Assembly: GCA_033032865.1 (NCBI GenBank)
Contig: JAWHQI010000148.1
Location: forward strand, 3,925,501-3,989,500
Length of the DNA: 64,000 nucleotides
Reading direction: 5' to 3'
DNA from: Dactylorhiza incarnata
Taxonomy: Eukaryota > Streptophyta > Magnoliopsida > Asparagales > Orchidaceae
Positions 1 through 9,591 of the stretch are shown here, one piece after another (the first letter of the stretch is position 1; the number at the start of each line of letters is the position of its first letter). The translations under genes were made by a program, and so were the position numbers. The notes beneath the pieces were generated by a model. It did no database searches and was not told where the DNA came from. It worked only from the letters and a program-made list of their open reading frames with translations.

Positions 1-1168
1 TGATCTTGTATATACTTATATTATATTCATTGCATGAACATTATCTCACTCTTTATACATAAATCATGCATATTTTTTTATTCTAACATTGCATCATGTA
101 TTTGCATATTTTAATATTTCGAGCTTTAATGATTTTACCAAAAACAAGTATTTGAAAAATCACCAAGTACATGCTAAAAGAGCCTTCAAATCTAATCAAT
201 ATACTCTGAAATTTCGACTGAAGGAAGGTCTCTTTATAATACAAATGAATTGAGAAAAATATTTTTCAAAACATCAAGAAATGCAGTTCTGTTTTGGCGT
301 TACGAAGTTAATGCCTGGCGTTAGCTCCTTTGCTCCAAAATATTTTTTTTGTTTTGAATTATTTCTGGTATTATTTTAATATTTTGTGTGTTTGTAAAAA
401 GTTTTCTATCTTTTTATTCCTTTTAAAACAAAATTTTATTTCTTTTAAAAAAAATATATATGTATTTTCTCATACATTATTTTTGTTTATTTCTCTGGCA
501 TAAAATATCATTTACTGAAAGGGCTATTAAAGACTTCTATGATTTCCAGAGAATATATATATATAAAAAAACAAATACAAAATTACAAAACAATTTCAAA
601 GAACAAAAATATGTTTTTCTTTATGTGTGTTTATTGTTTTGTGCATATATACAAAAAAATTCAAAAATTTATTTAAAAAAAACTGATTGTTATTCATTGC
701 CATTGTCAAGGATGGATGATTAATTATATCAATTAAAGATTAAATACAATGTTTAATTTAACTTTCAAGTTTTTTAAAAACATTGTTTTGTATTTGTCAT
801 GCCTTGAAAATTATCTTGTTATGTGCAATGAAATTGATTGTAGATAAACATGTGTAGAAATGTTTAGCATGCCTCTAAGTATGAGTAATGTATTATGTTT
901 GATAATGATTCGTTCACTCACTTATTTTTGATAACCTACATGTGTTTACAATCTTATTCTTACATGATTGTGTAGTGTAATAACATAAATAATTAAAATG
1001 CCTAAATAGATTACCTACACAACATTGAATTGGTTATTACAATTCTTTGTCTTTCATGCACTTATTCTTTAGAGAAATGTGGTTTAAAATGCTATGTTTG
1101 CAAAACAAGTGAATTCGGAGTCCTTAGTCACTAAACTAAAATGCAAATAATAAATGACAAGGAAAACT

Positions 1169-1403
1169 CCACCAAGCACTACTCACCCTCCTGATAAGTC
1201 TTAATGAGCATTATGAGGTTGAGCACCTTGGCTAAGAATTGTAAAGTGTCTTGTAGCAAACAATTTATACACCACTTCTCTTTAGTACACCAGATCACAA
1301 AAAAATTGAAAATAAAGCTAAAAAGTATAAAAGTGATCCCCCAAGCACTACTTTGCACCCCGATAAGTCTTAATAAGCATTGTGTGTGCAGAGCGCCTTG
1401 GTA
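1169..1403 (+). repeat. Imperfect direct repeat in the Sire-A internal region
   Basis: Two copies of about 65 bp, roughly 1169-1232 and 1338-1403, share the blocks CCAAGCACTACT, GATAAGTCTTAAT and GCGCCTTGG or a near match. They are separated by about 105 bp of unrelated AT-rich sequence. No function is evident; this looks like a local duplication in the element's untranslated region. Confidence 0.75.
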
Positions 1404-2107
1404 GTTGTACTATTTATTCATGTGCATTGAAATAGTGTGGAAGTAATATTATTTGTGTATTTTAATGTTGTGTTATTTCATTATATATGTCATGTGTTTT
1501 TGATTGATTCACTTGTATACTTTGTACACATCATTATATTTCATAAAACTTCTACTCATGAGAATTGGATCCTAATGCTCATCTACTCAAATCTCTACAA
1601 ACTTAAGTAAATGCACTAGATAACAAAGCATGACCGCTACAATGTTAATGTTTACTTGAAATGCAAATTTTATTACATTGTAGTTTGTGTATCTTTTCTT
1701 GATATTATGAAATCATGCTTGCAATTTTTTTATCTTAATGGAATAGCATCTCTTCAATCTTTAACTCAAACATCAGCTTTTCAAATTTAAAACTCATTAT
1801 CCTTTATATGGTTTTATCTTCTAAAATGATGTTTATGTTTAAGAGTGCTTATTATTTTTAACACCGTGTTTTCCTTTAAGCAAGTGGTATCTTAAAATAG
1901 AATGCTTACTTTATCATGTTAGCTATGTTGCTTACTACTTTATGTTACAGCATGCTTATATTTTTCTCAACAAGTAGTATTTAACAAGCTTTTGATTGCA
2001 TCCTATTTTTCTTCTCGACATAAAATCTATTACTCTTATATACTCCCATATTTATTATTTCTTCATAATTATTCATTCTTTATTTCAAAATAACTTTTGA
2101 TAATATC

Positions 2108-2527
2108 AAAAAAGGGGAGAAATATAAATTCAAGAAATCTCTTACTAATCTCAATTTTTCAGAATGCACCATTGCAATTAATTATAACATTTAGGGGGAG
2201 CATATATTTAGGGGGAGAATACAATTTAGGGGGAGTATATTAAAAAGTTTTCATAGAAAGCGTCTATGTAGAGGGAGTGATATTGCTCGATTATGACAAC
2301 CCACTTTTGGTAATAACAAAAGGGGGAGAATAAAATGAGAAATCTAGTGACATAGATATTTAGGGGGAGTAAAATATATCACGCAGTAATCCTTATAAAG
2401 AGTTTTGTCTTTGTGTAGTAAATATATCACGCAGTAAACCTTTTATTCATGCATATCTTTTATCGCACTTATCTATAAACTCACTAATTTCTCATATGGG
2501 TATTTGTTATTATCAAAAGGGGGAGAT
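2108..2527 (+). promoter_or_regulatory. Cluster of seven polypurine tracts (multi-PPT)
   Basis: Purine tracts of the form AGGGGGAG occur at about 2108-2120, 2192-2200, 2209-2218, 2226-2235, 2318-2330, 2361-2369 and 2514-2526. The last directly abuts the LTR start and is the expected primer for plus-strand DNA synthesis. Multiple PPT-like tracts upstream of the 3' LTR are a described Sirevirus feature. A second small repeat (ATATATCACGCAGTAA, about 2376 and 2421) is interspersed. Confidence 0.8.
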
Positions 2528-2811
2528 TGTTGGAGCTTACTTTCCGCATCTCTTGGTTTGAGAATAACAAATACCATGATGTATTTGATCTAATCTTTTG
2601 TGTGTTTATAGTGTACAGGTGATACATGTTAAATAAAGAAACACGTCCTCGTTCATGGATCAAAAAGACAAAATGACGAGTTTTGTATGTTAAACTTCAA
2701 ACGGAAATAACTTTCAATCCAGGAAGAGTTACGGAACGTGCCACCCAATTTCGGAGATGAGAACGACTCCATCTACAGTCCGGAGAAGTTTCGGACGACA
2801 AAAATGAAGAG

Positions 2812-3035
2812 GAGCTATCGGATTTCCGACAGCCAGCTAACGGATTTCCGACAGTGCACGATCTTCCCGTAACTCTACGACGTGCAGCAGTTACGCAAGC
2901 TAACGGATATCCGATAGTGCTATCGGATATCTGACAGCTCCACGACCTCCACTTCGCGCATAAACTTCGAATTAGTGGGACACGTGGCAGCCTCTAGAGA
3001 TATCGGATTTTGGCGATAGCTAGCTAACGAATGGC
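2812..3035 (+). repeat. Palindrome array in the Sire-A U3
   Basis: About five to six copies of a motif near CTATCGGATATCCGATAG (variants CTAACGGATTTCCGACAG) lie in about 220 bp. They end a few bases upstream of the TATA box at 3047. The consensus is its own reverse complement. The position upstream of the TATA box suggests transcription-factor binding sites, which is inference. Confidence 0.8.
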
Positions 3036-3046
3036 ATTAGCTCTCT

Positions 3047-3056
3047 TTTATAAAAA
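3047..3056 (+). promoter_or_regulatory. TATA box of the Sire-A LTR
   Basis: TTTATAAAAA lies in the LTR, downstream of the palindrome array and upstream of the probable R/U5 region. It is the expected core promoter for plus-strand transcription; no start site can be mapped from sequence alone. Confidence 0.65.
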
Positions 3057-3305
3057 GAGCTCAAAACTTCGTGGAAAATGGGGTTTTGAGATTTCCAAGT
3101 TCATTTCCTGAGTTTCTAACCTCCAGAGAGCTTCAGAGACCGAAAACTCCCAACCTTGTAAAGAAGGATCGTGATCAAAGCCGAGACCGGACGCGTATTT
3201 CAAGATCGATCATCTCAAGGCTTCTCCGGCTTGCTGGTTTTATATTTTCTGAGGGAGTTTTATCTTTAGTTTTATTTTCTCATTCATTTTGATTATATTG
3301 TAATC

Positions 3306-3490
3306 GTTGGGAAAATCGCCGTCTTGCGTGCGGCGTCCAAGTCCTTGTGTGGCTTGGTGGGGAAATCGTCTCCTTGTGCATGACGTCTAAGTCCTTGCGT
3401 GGCTTAGGGGAAAATCGCTTCCTTGTGCGGAGCGTCCAAGTCCTTGCGTGGCTTGGTAGGAAATCATGGCCTTGTGTGCTACGTCTAGAT
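3306..3490 (+). repeat. Four-unit tandem repeat in the Sire-A R/U5 region
   Basis: Four imperfect units of about 45-50 bp share GGAAATCG, CTTGTG and GTCCTTGCGTGGCTTGG. They lie about 250 bp downstream of the TATA box, so they probably fall in the transcribed leader. Unrelated tandem repeats occupy the same relative place in Sire-B and Sire-D. Confidence 0.8.
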
Positions 3491-3849
3491 CTTGGGAAGA
3501 TCTAGAGGATAGGCTAGTGGCTTGATCTAGGGAGAGATAAGTCGTAGCCTTCCGGTCCTTAGTAGAAGGACCGGTAAAATTGTAAAAGTTTTATTTTACC
3601 ATTATTGCCTTGATCTTAAGCTTTATTAAGATCGTTATGTTCATGTATGTCTTTGTCATATTTAATAAAATTATGAATGTTACTTTATTGAAAATTAATT
3701 GAGTATTTATTAACATAAAATTTGTGTTTGGAAAATTTCGATTAATTATTTTAAGAAAAGTGAAATTTGGTTAAAAATTTCAAGTTAAAAACTTAAATAT
3801 AAACTCACCCTTATTCACCCCCCCTCTAAGGGCGCCACAAGATCCTACA

Positions 3850-6066
3850 TAAAATACCAACTTGAATTGCCCCCTAGACTTTATTTAGAAAATGTTGTGA
3901 CATTTACGTAGTAATCTCGAGGTTTGGAGTATTCAATGATACTCGGGGTAATGGCGAGATCTTATTCATACACTTTTGGTTTGTGGACCAACCCTCCTTA
4001 GAAGTTGAGACCCTTGGAGAATTACTTCACCTTAAATAGTGGGGATTATTTATACCAAGTTGTGACCGCTATAGTTATACTGACAAGTTAGGTGAATGGT
4101 ACACTTCAAGTGTGAGCGTGTACTCATCTTATTGCTCCAAGGCTAAATCTAAGTCGTCAAAAGTGATTAACTTGTTAATCATTTGGATATACGTAAAGGG
4201 TTGTCCAGTGTATGGGCATAAGACTCTTAGAATCAAGAAAGTCAGGTTAAGAATTTAGGGAATTTCTCTAACTTCCTGATCCAAACAATGTTGTTTTGTC
4301 GTTTATAAGGACGTTTGGTTAACAAGCTCTTACCGGTCACATGAAAAAAAAACGTCATAAACGGCAAATTCAGTGCAAGACCAAGTAATATTTAGAATGG
4401 ATAGAAGTAAGACTAGGCTATAAGTTCTCATGACCATATAAAATAATCAGTCTATCGTAACAAACTTACAAGTGTATTGTTGTAGATACACCTTCTTAAC
4501 CTCGAGACATCGATTTGTAGAGCTATCAGAACAATTAATAAACATTGACGTCCGAACAAATGTCTCGATTAAGTCAAGTACTGAAAAACAAGAAGAATGC
4601 TAGGTTTAGTAGCTTGGGATAAAGGTGTCACATCGTGTAATTTTGAAGATTGGAATCAAGTTTTTGCAAGTTAAAAATTACAACTAGAGTTTCTTACACT
4701 TCATGGCTTTCAAAGGTAATTTTTAGATAGTATTTTTAATTAAAATTCAAGCCCTCTCCTTGGTGTAAATTTAGTTAAGACCATTTTACTCTTAGAGTTG
4801 GTTTATGCATAACCAGAGAGCTTAGGAAGGTGACTCTTGGGATCTTATAATATGATGATAAAACTATTTAGGGCTAAGGTGGAGGATCTTACTATGTTCG
4901 GATCTCGGGAAAAATGACAACGACCATCATGTACTAAAATGTTGAGGATTTGAGAGTTAAAACAAAGGGTTAGTTGTTGTTACTATCAACTCCCGCTTGA
5001 AATTATTAATATTACTTGATGATATTTATCAACGTAATTTTGGACGACACGGCTAAGAGAAGGGTCGTTATGATGAATCCTTTAATTCATAATTTATAGC
5101 TTAAGTGAGATGAGACTACTTAACTTTGGAAGTTTAGTCCACTCGATATTGGAAATCTAAAGTGAAATTTGACGAATGATATATTGAAGATATATAATTT
5201 ACATTCAATCCTCCGATCTTAAGAACCAGAACTTACACTTTCTCCAAAAATTATAAATGGTGAAACTTCTCGAGGATTAATGGGCTTTAATGAGACACCC
5301 TTCTTGTTGAAATCAATTGTGTCAAAACATGTCATGATAGAAAGGGTTTTACCCTCGTGAGTTATGAACCAAGTGGATATGGAAAGTAGTTGGGAGTCAT
5401 TTCACGAACATTAGTTTTAAACTACAGACGTTATGTTCCTCAAAGAAAAACATGGAGGATATTTACATTTATTTAACGCGAGGAAGCGTTAACCTCATGT
5501 AACATTCGTAGGACATAAGAGACTCTGGTCCAAGTGTAATCAAGGTTTATGTTTTTATTTTGTAGCTGATAAACCTGACCTTATATCCGCTGAGTCGGAA
5601 ACGGTTTATCAGCAGAGACCTCATATGTTAAGGGATAAGGTCTCATGGCGTAGGTGGGGTTGAACACCTACGTGTAAGGGAATCGTATAGTGAAGAATCA
5701 AAATAGACAATGACGGTCGGCTAAATGATCACGTCCTGGCTAATCGGTTTTTGAGCAGAGTATTATGTAAGCATGGTTCGTGAATACAACCTTAGGAAGT
5801 TAGGTTGAACTCGAAGGATTTCTGTGCCATCCAGCACGACATGATAGTATAAATTAACTCTGTAGGATCTTATGTATTTCAGATAGATCCTCCTCCAGGA
5901 GGTGTAATGATTTTGATAACACCCACACCTGGTTAAATTGTTTTGATTTCAAAGTGCCTATTTCCTATTTATTACCGGGATGGAGCAAAGTAGAACCCGC
6001 ATTGTGATTAGTGGCATGATGGCCTGAGAGGCGGGATAAACCTTCAATTAACCCCTGGTAGGAATA
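3850..6066 (+). mobile_element. Decayed chromovirus internal region (Chromo-1)
   Basis: No ORF and no domain I can recognise. It lies between the Sire-A LTR and a recognisable integrase remnant at 6067, so I infer heavily mutated pol of the same chromovirus. Sire-A ends here and probably inserted into it; the five bases after its LTR (TAAAA) would be one target duplication, but the other side is outside the window. A host intergenic origin cannot be excluded. Confidence 0.4.
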
Positions 6067-6510
6067 TTGCCGACAATCTTAGCTAGGAATAGTAGAAGTG
6101 CAATGAGAAATCTTGGTAAAGACTGTTGCTCCAGTTTGAGCTCTCATATAGCAATAAGTCATCAGGCTAATACCGACATGGCGCTGTGCCCAGCCTCGTA
6201 TGGGAGAAAGTGTTACACACCTCTTTCTTGGATTCAGAACAAGGACCCGAAATTTTTAGGGTCAGATTACATAAAAGAGACGAATACGCGGGCACGACCA
6301 ATTCAGGATCGGATGTTGGAGGCCCAAGGTAGGGAGGCGAAGTTTTTATGATGCGAGGCATCATATAATAGAGGTCCGAGTTCTTCCGTGGAAGGAGATT
6401 CTGATGTCCGATTATTATAGTTCAATCATGGGCAAGAGGAGCATAACTGGGTGCCCTTGGACTTCATACAACAACGTTTCCCGGAACTCATCACTTCAGG
6501 TACAAATTAA
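6067..6510 (+). pseudogene. Chromovirus pol 3' remnant: integrase C-part and chromodomain tail
   Basis: Residues around the block ASYGRKCYTPLSW, followed by a G-Y-I-K-E-T stretch and a Q-D-R-M-L-E-A-Q stretch, match the Ty3/gypsy integrase region that usually reads M-A-P-x-E-A-L-Y-G-R-x-C-x-S/T-P. After a TGA at 6349-6351, the same frame reaches FNHGQEEHNWVP (6421-6456), the tail of a Tekay/Del chromodomain, and ends with TAA at 6508-6510. An additional TAG lies at 6418-6420. Only about 23 codons separate the two blocks where the family has well over 100, so there is an internal deletion. The stop lies 95 bp before LTR-A, as expected for the end of pol. Non-functional. Confidence 0.75.
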
Positions 6511-6605
6511 ACGTCTTTGAAATCCTTTATTCTTATAAGTGCTTACAACCCGTAGACCCGAACCTAAATTTTGAGGACGAAATACTTCTTTTGTTTATTG
6601 GGATT

Positions 6606-7738
6606 TGTAACATCCCCAATACTACTAGACCCTTTGGAAATGTTAGGGCATAGTGGTGAGATGAGTGGCCACAAGGGCCTTAGGCTAGGGTAGAAATGGC
6701 TAAGTGCACACCAAAGCTCAAAAACCAACCTAGCCCTATGCCCCTCAACTAGGTCAATTGACCCTCAATTGTCCAAATTGACCTCACATATGTTGCCCTA
6801 ACCACTAAGGGAGACCAATTGGATGGAAATTGCACTTGGGTGGGACCCAATTGCATGAAGTTGACCAAAGTCAAACTTTACCTAATTTTGGTCAAATCTT
6901 CCCCCTTTGATTTAAATTGAAACAATTGGGACCCCACCATGGACCAACCAATGTTGGGTGATGTCAAGGGACCCATGACCCTCATGTGGGGTCAACCCAC
7001 TCACCTTGTTGACCAAAGTCAACCATGGTCAACATAGCCCTTTAAGGTGAATTATAAGCCTAAATTGAGTGGAATCCAACACCCATCAATTAATCATTAT
7101 TCATGGACTTAGGACATGCTATTATCAACCTTGGACTGAACCCAAACCATGGTTTGATTAACCAAAGGAGAGGGGGACCAAAAAGTGATTAAAAAGGCAA
7201 AAGCAAAAAGAGAAAAGCAAAAGCAAACCCCCCCCCCCCCCTCTAACACTCCACCTCCAATCAGTTTGGGGCACTCCACCCTTGATTACTAAGTAGCAGG
7301 AGGAGACCAGAAGGCCCAGCAAGGGCAGGGGTGCAGGAGGGTGGCAGCAAGGAGCAATCTGAGGAGGCTTGATTTCAAAACCAGCTATAGAAGCCTCCCC
7401 ACCTCATTCCAGCCACACCATCAGCTTCAGAAGGGAGAGAGCAGTCAGGAACGACACCTGGAGCAAGGCCATAGCCGGAGAATCGAGTTCAGGAGCAGGC
7501 TCGTCGGAGCAAAGCTTAACCATGGTGAATCGCCGCCGGAGCCGCCGCCACGCCCCAATCATGGTTCGTTTCTCCTCCTCTCCCCCATGCTAGCTTTCTA
7601 TAATAAATCGAAGAAGGATCGGGCTCAATTGAGCCCGAATCCATTCCTTAAAATCGAGCTTTTCCGCTCAAAACGGGAAGCCTGGGATCGCCAGGAACCG
7701 CCGCCTCCGGCCGCCAGTCGTCGGTAAATGGTAGCCCC
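6606..7738 (+). repeat. LTR-A of Chromo-1, segment 1
   Basis: Starts TGTAACATCCCC about 95 bp after the pol stop, a typical Tekay-type LTR start. It matches the start of LTR-B at 40646 with clear divergence. A 14-base C run sits near 7228-7241. The segment stops where Sire-B inserted; its last five bases, GCCCC (7734-7738), are the target duplication. ORFs here, such as 7341-7727, have no recognisable product. Including the two later pieces, LTR-A is about 4.7 kb. Confidence 0.8.
7734..7738. repeat. Target-site duplication of Sire-B, left copy
   Basis: GCCCC directly precedes the LTR start at 7739 and is repeated at 30291-30295 after the last LTR. Only the outermost ends of the three-LTR structure carry it, so the whole array descends from one integration. 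Confidence 0.9.
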
Positions 7739-8463
7739 TGTAATATCTAGTTGCCAACCAAAATCACCTAGAGGGGGGTGAATAGGTGATAATTACGTCT
7801 TTTGCGGAAATGAAAATCTTGAAAATAAAGAACGCACAGAATGCAAATCACAATCACAGATGACACAAGAAATTTATAGTGGTTCCCCATTCTTGGGTAC
7901 TCCACTTGCCGGCCTCTCCAATCTAGCACCACAGCTAGACTTGACAACTTCACTAAATCTCGAATCAAGAATGATCCTACAATCCTCAGAGTCAAAACTC
8001 CTACAACTCGGAGATCAAACTCCAACAAACTCAGAGATAACCTTCTCTTACAACTCGGAGAATACCTCTCCTACAACTCGGAGAACAATCTCTCCTACAA
8101 TCAAATGTAAATTTAGATTGAAATAATACTTAACGAATCACGATCAGATCTGAGAAATTTGATGATGATCTCCTTCCTTCTTGTGACAGAAATGGCTTCG
8201 GCTTGATGTTGAAGAAGAAGAATCGAATCGGCACAAATCAGATCTTCTAAGGTCTTGATCGATCCAATGAAAATAGGATGAGTGAGGCGATGATCGATCG
8301 ACCTTTTTCTTCTACTTGGAGACGAAATCAGATAACTCACGATCGAACTCCAACGATGGCGATGCACGGCACTAGACGACGATCTTGAATCAGATTAGGT
8401 TTTGGAAAGTACGAACTCTGATCTTCTTAATGATTGCTGCTTTGTCCTTCCATAGGAGTAATT

Positions 8464-8471
8464 CTTATATA
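8464..8471 (-). promoter_or_regulatory. TATA box in Sire-B LTR1
   Basis: TATATAAG on the minus strand, just downstream (in element sense) of the palindrome array. Equivalent boxes lie at 18929-18936 in LTR2 and 29394-29401 in LTR3. The LTR3 copy would drive element transcription. Confidence 0.65.
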
Positions 8472-8584
8472 GATGAAGATCTAACGATTAATCTTAAAAA
8501 CGAGGAAGGACGTCACGTCAAATTGACGGAAAAGACTTATCGTCAAAATGGAAAAACAAAGTTTATGAGAAAAGCTAGAACCAG

Positions 8585-9045
8585 ACTTCTCGAGAGATCC
8601 AAGACCTCTCAAGAGAAATCGACTAGTTCTCGAAAAACAGCTTTAGAAGAGAATGATGACAAGGCTTCTCGGAAGATTAAAGACTTCTCGAGAGGACACG
8701 GAACTTCTCGTAAACTCCTAAACAATTTCACGAAAAACCTTTAGAGAGAAAGCTTTTTCGAAAGAAACGAAGACTTCTCGAAAACAGAAATACTTCTCGA
8801 GAGAGAAAGGATTTCTCGAAAACTGCCACTGAGACAGACTTCTCGAAAACAATTGAAAAAGAAGATTTCTCGAAAACTAAGGGGACTTTCCGAGATATCA
8901 TTGATTTCTCGAGAGATCATAACAGCTACTCGAAAACTTTAGCTTTCTCGAAAAAGACCTTTGAGACAACCCTTCTCGAAAAATAACAAGGACTTCTCGA
9001 GAGCAAAGAAGGACTTCTCGAAAAGTACCTTTACATCTCGAAAAA
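8585..9045 (-). repeat. TTCTCGAGAA palindrome array in LTR1
   Basis: About twenty variants of TTCTCGAGAG or TTCTCGAAAA in 460 bp, commonly spaced 19 to 27 bp. The core TTCTCGAGAA is a perfect palindrome. It lies directly upstream of the TATA box in element sense. The plus-strand ORF across it (8385-8744) is a by-product of the repeats, not a gene. Confidence 0.9.
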
Positions 9046-9361
9046 TTTACTTAGGAAAAATTTCTTCCTTGTTCTCTAGACCAATGCTGCACTCCAAGCT
9101 TTGAATCTTTAATGTCTTGATCATAAAGTGTATCCCAATAGAGAGATCACACATGAGTCAACCCCATACCCCACACAATAAAGAATTACATTGCATGAGA
9201 CTGTGCTTATTGACCCATTGTGACCTAACATTGGTTTACACTAAGCAATGTGAACCTGCAAGAACATTACTAGAAAAATATATCAAATACACAAACAATT
9301 CAATCTTGGTTCAAAGTTGACTTTCTACAAATCAAGGTTATTGTGGATACAAAACCCAATA

Positions 9362-9375
9362 ATCTCCCCCTATTT
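9362..9375 (-). promoter_or_regulatory. Polypurine tract, Sire-B copy 1
   Basis: On the minus strand AAATAGGGGGAGAT abuts the 3' LTR. It is the expected plus-strand primer. The rest of 9376-9591 is 3' untranslated sequence without recognisable features. The copy 2 equivalent is at 19827-19840. Confidence 0.85.
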
Positions 9376-9591
9376 GTAGAAGTTAGAACCCTACTTACCA
9401 AGATGAATTGTAACAAATAAAGATATAAAAAGATATACTTGAAAGAACATTAACAACAATATCTAAATATAAGAACATGATTGTCACATCAAAATCAAAA
9501 GCTATATTTAGATTTAAGATTGTCTAATGAATTAATGTTCACACAGGCATATCGAAATAAAGTTTTAAAGATCTTCAAAGAAAACTTGACT

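Larger units (their letters stand above)
1..2527 (+). mobile_element. Sire-A: 3' internal non-coding region of a Sirevirus
   Basis: This AT-rich stretch has no convincing ORF. It runs directly into a purine tract and an LTR start at 2528, so I read it as the 3' internal region of a plus-strand Sirevirus (Ty1/copia) whose gag, pol and env-like ORFs lie left of the window. Its right part carries repeated purine tracts, a known hallmark of Sirevirus 3' regions. Its middle holds a direct repeat (1169-1403). Assignment to Sirevirus rests on these tracts and on the LTR's 3' end, not on protein homology. Confidence 0.7.
2528..3849 (+). repeat. Sire-A 3' LTR
   Basis: The LTR begins TGTTGGAGC directly after the last purine tract and ends ATCCTACA at 3849 (TG...CA ends), about 1322 bp. 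Near the right end lies the CACCCCCCCTCTAAGGGCG block typical of Sirevirus LTR ends. In order it holds a palindrome array (2812-3035), a TATA box TTTATAAAAA at 3047-3056, a four-unit tandem repeat (3306-3490) and the C-rich block. The 5' LTR is outside the window, so target duplication and age cannot be checked. Confidence 0.85.
7739..9361 (-). repeat. Sire-B LTR1 (3' LTR of internal copy 1)
   Basis: 1623 bp, starting TGTAATATCTAG on the plus strand and ending CCCAATA. Read on the minus strand it holds, in order, a TTCTCGAGAA-type array (8585-9045), a TATA box (8464-8471), a CTACAACTCGGAGA repeat group (about 7990-8100) and the C-rich block. The terminal CA is changed to TA relative to LTR3. 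It differs from LTR2 at about eleven sites, all left of about 8172, and is otherwise the same by eye. Confidence 0.9.

Noticed and set aside
460..723. 87-codon ORF rich in Lys, Tyr and Phe
   Set aside because: Translation of AT-rich sequence in the Sire-A untranslated region; no motif.
3071..3292. 73-codon ORF downstream of the Sire-A TATA box
   Set aside because: Within the LTR leader; short, unrecognisable, and no support beyond an ATG.
7341..7727. 128-codon ORF in LTR-A
   Set aside because: Pro/Arg-rich translation of GC-rich LTR sequence with no homologue I recognise and no conservation in LTR-B.
8385..8744. 119-codon plus-strand ORF, present three times (also 18850 and 29315)
   Set aside because: It lies in the Sire-B LTR and overlaps the palindrome array, antisense to the element. 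It repeats only because the LTR does.
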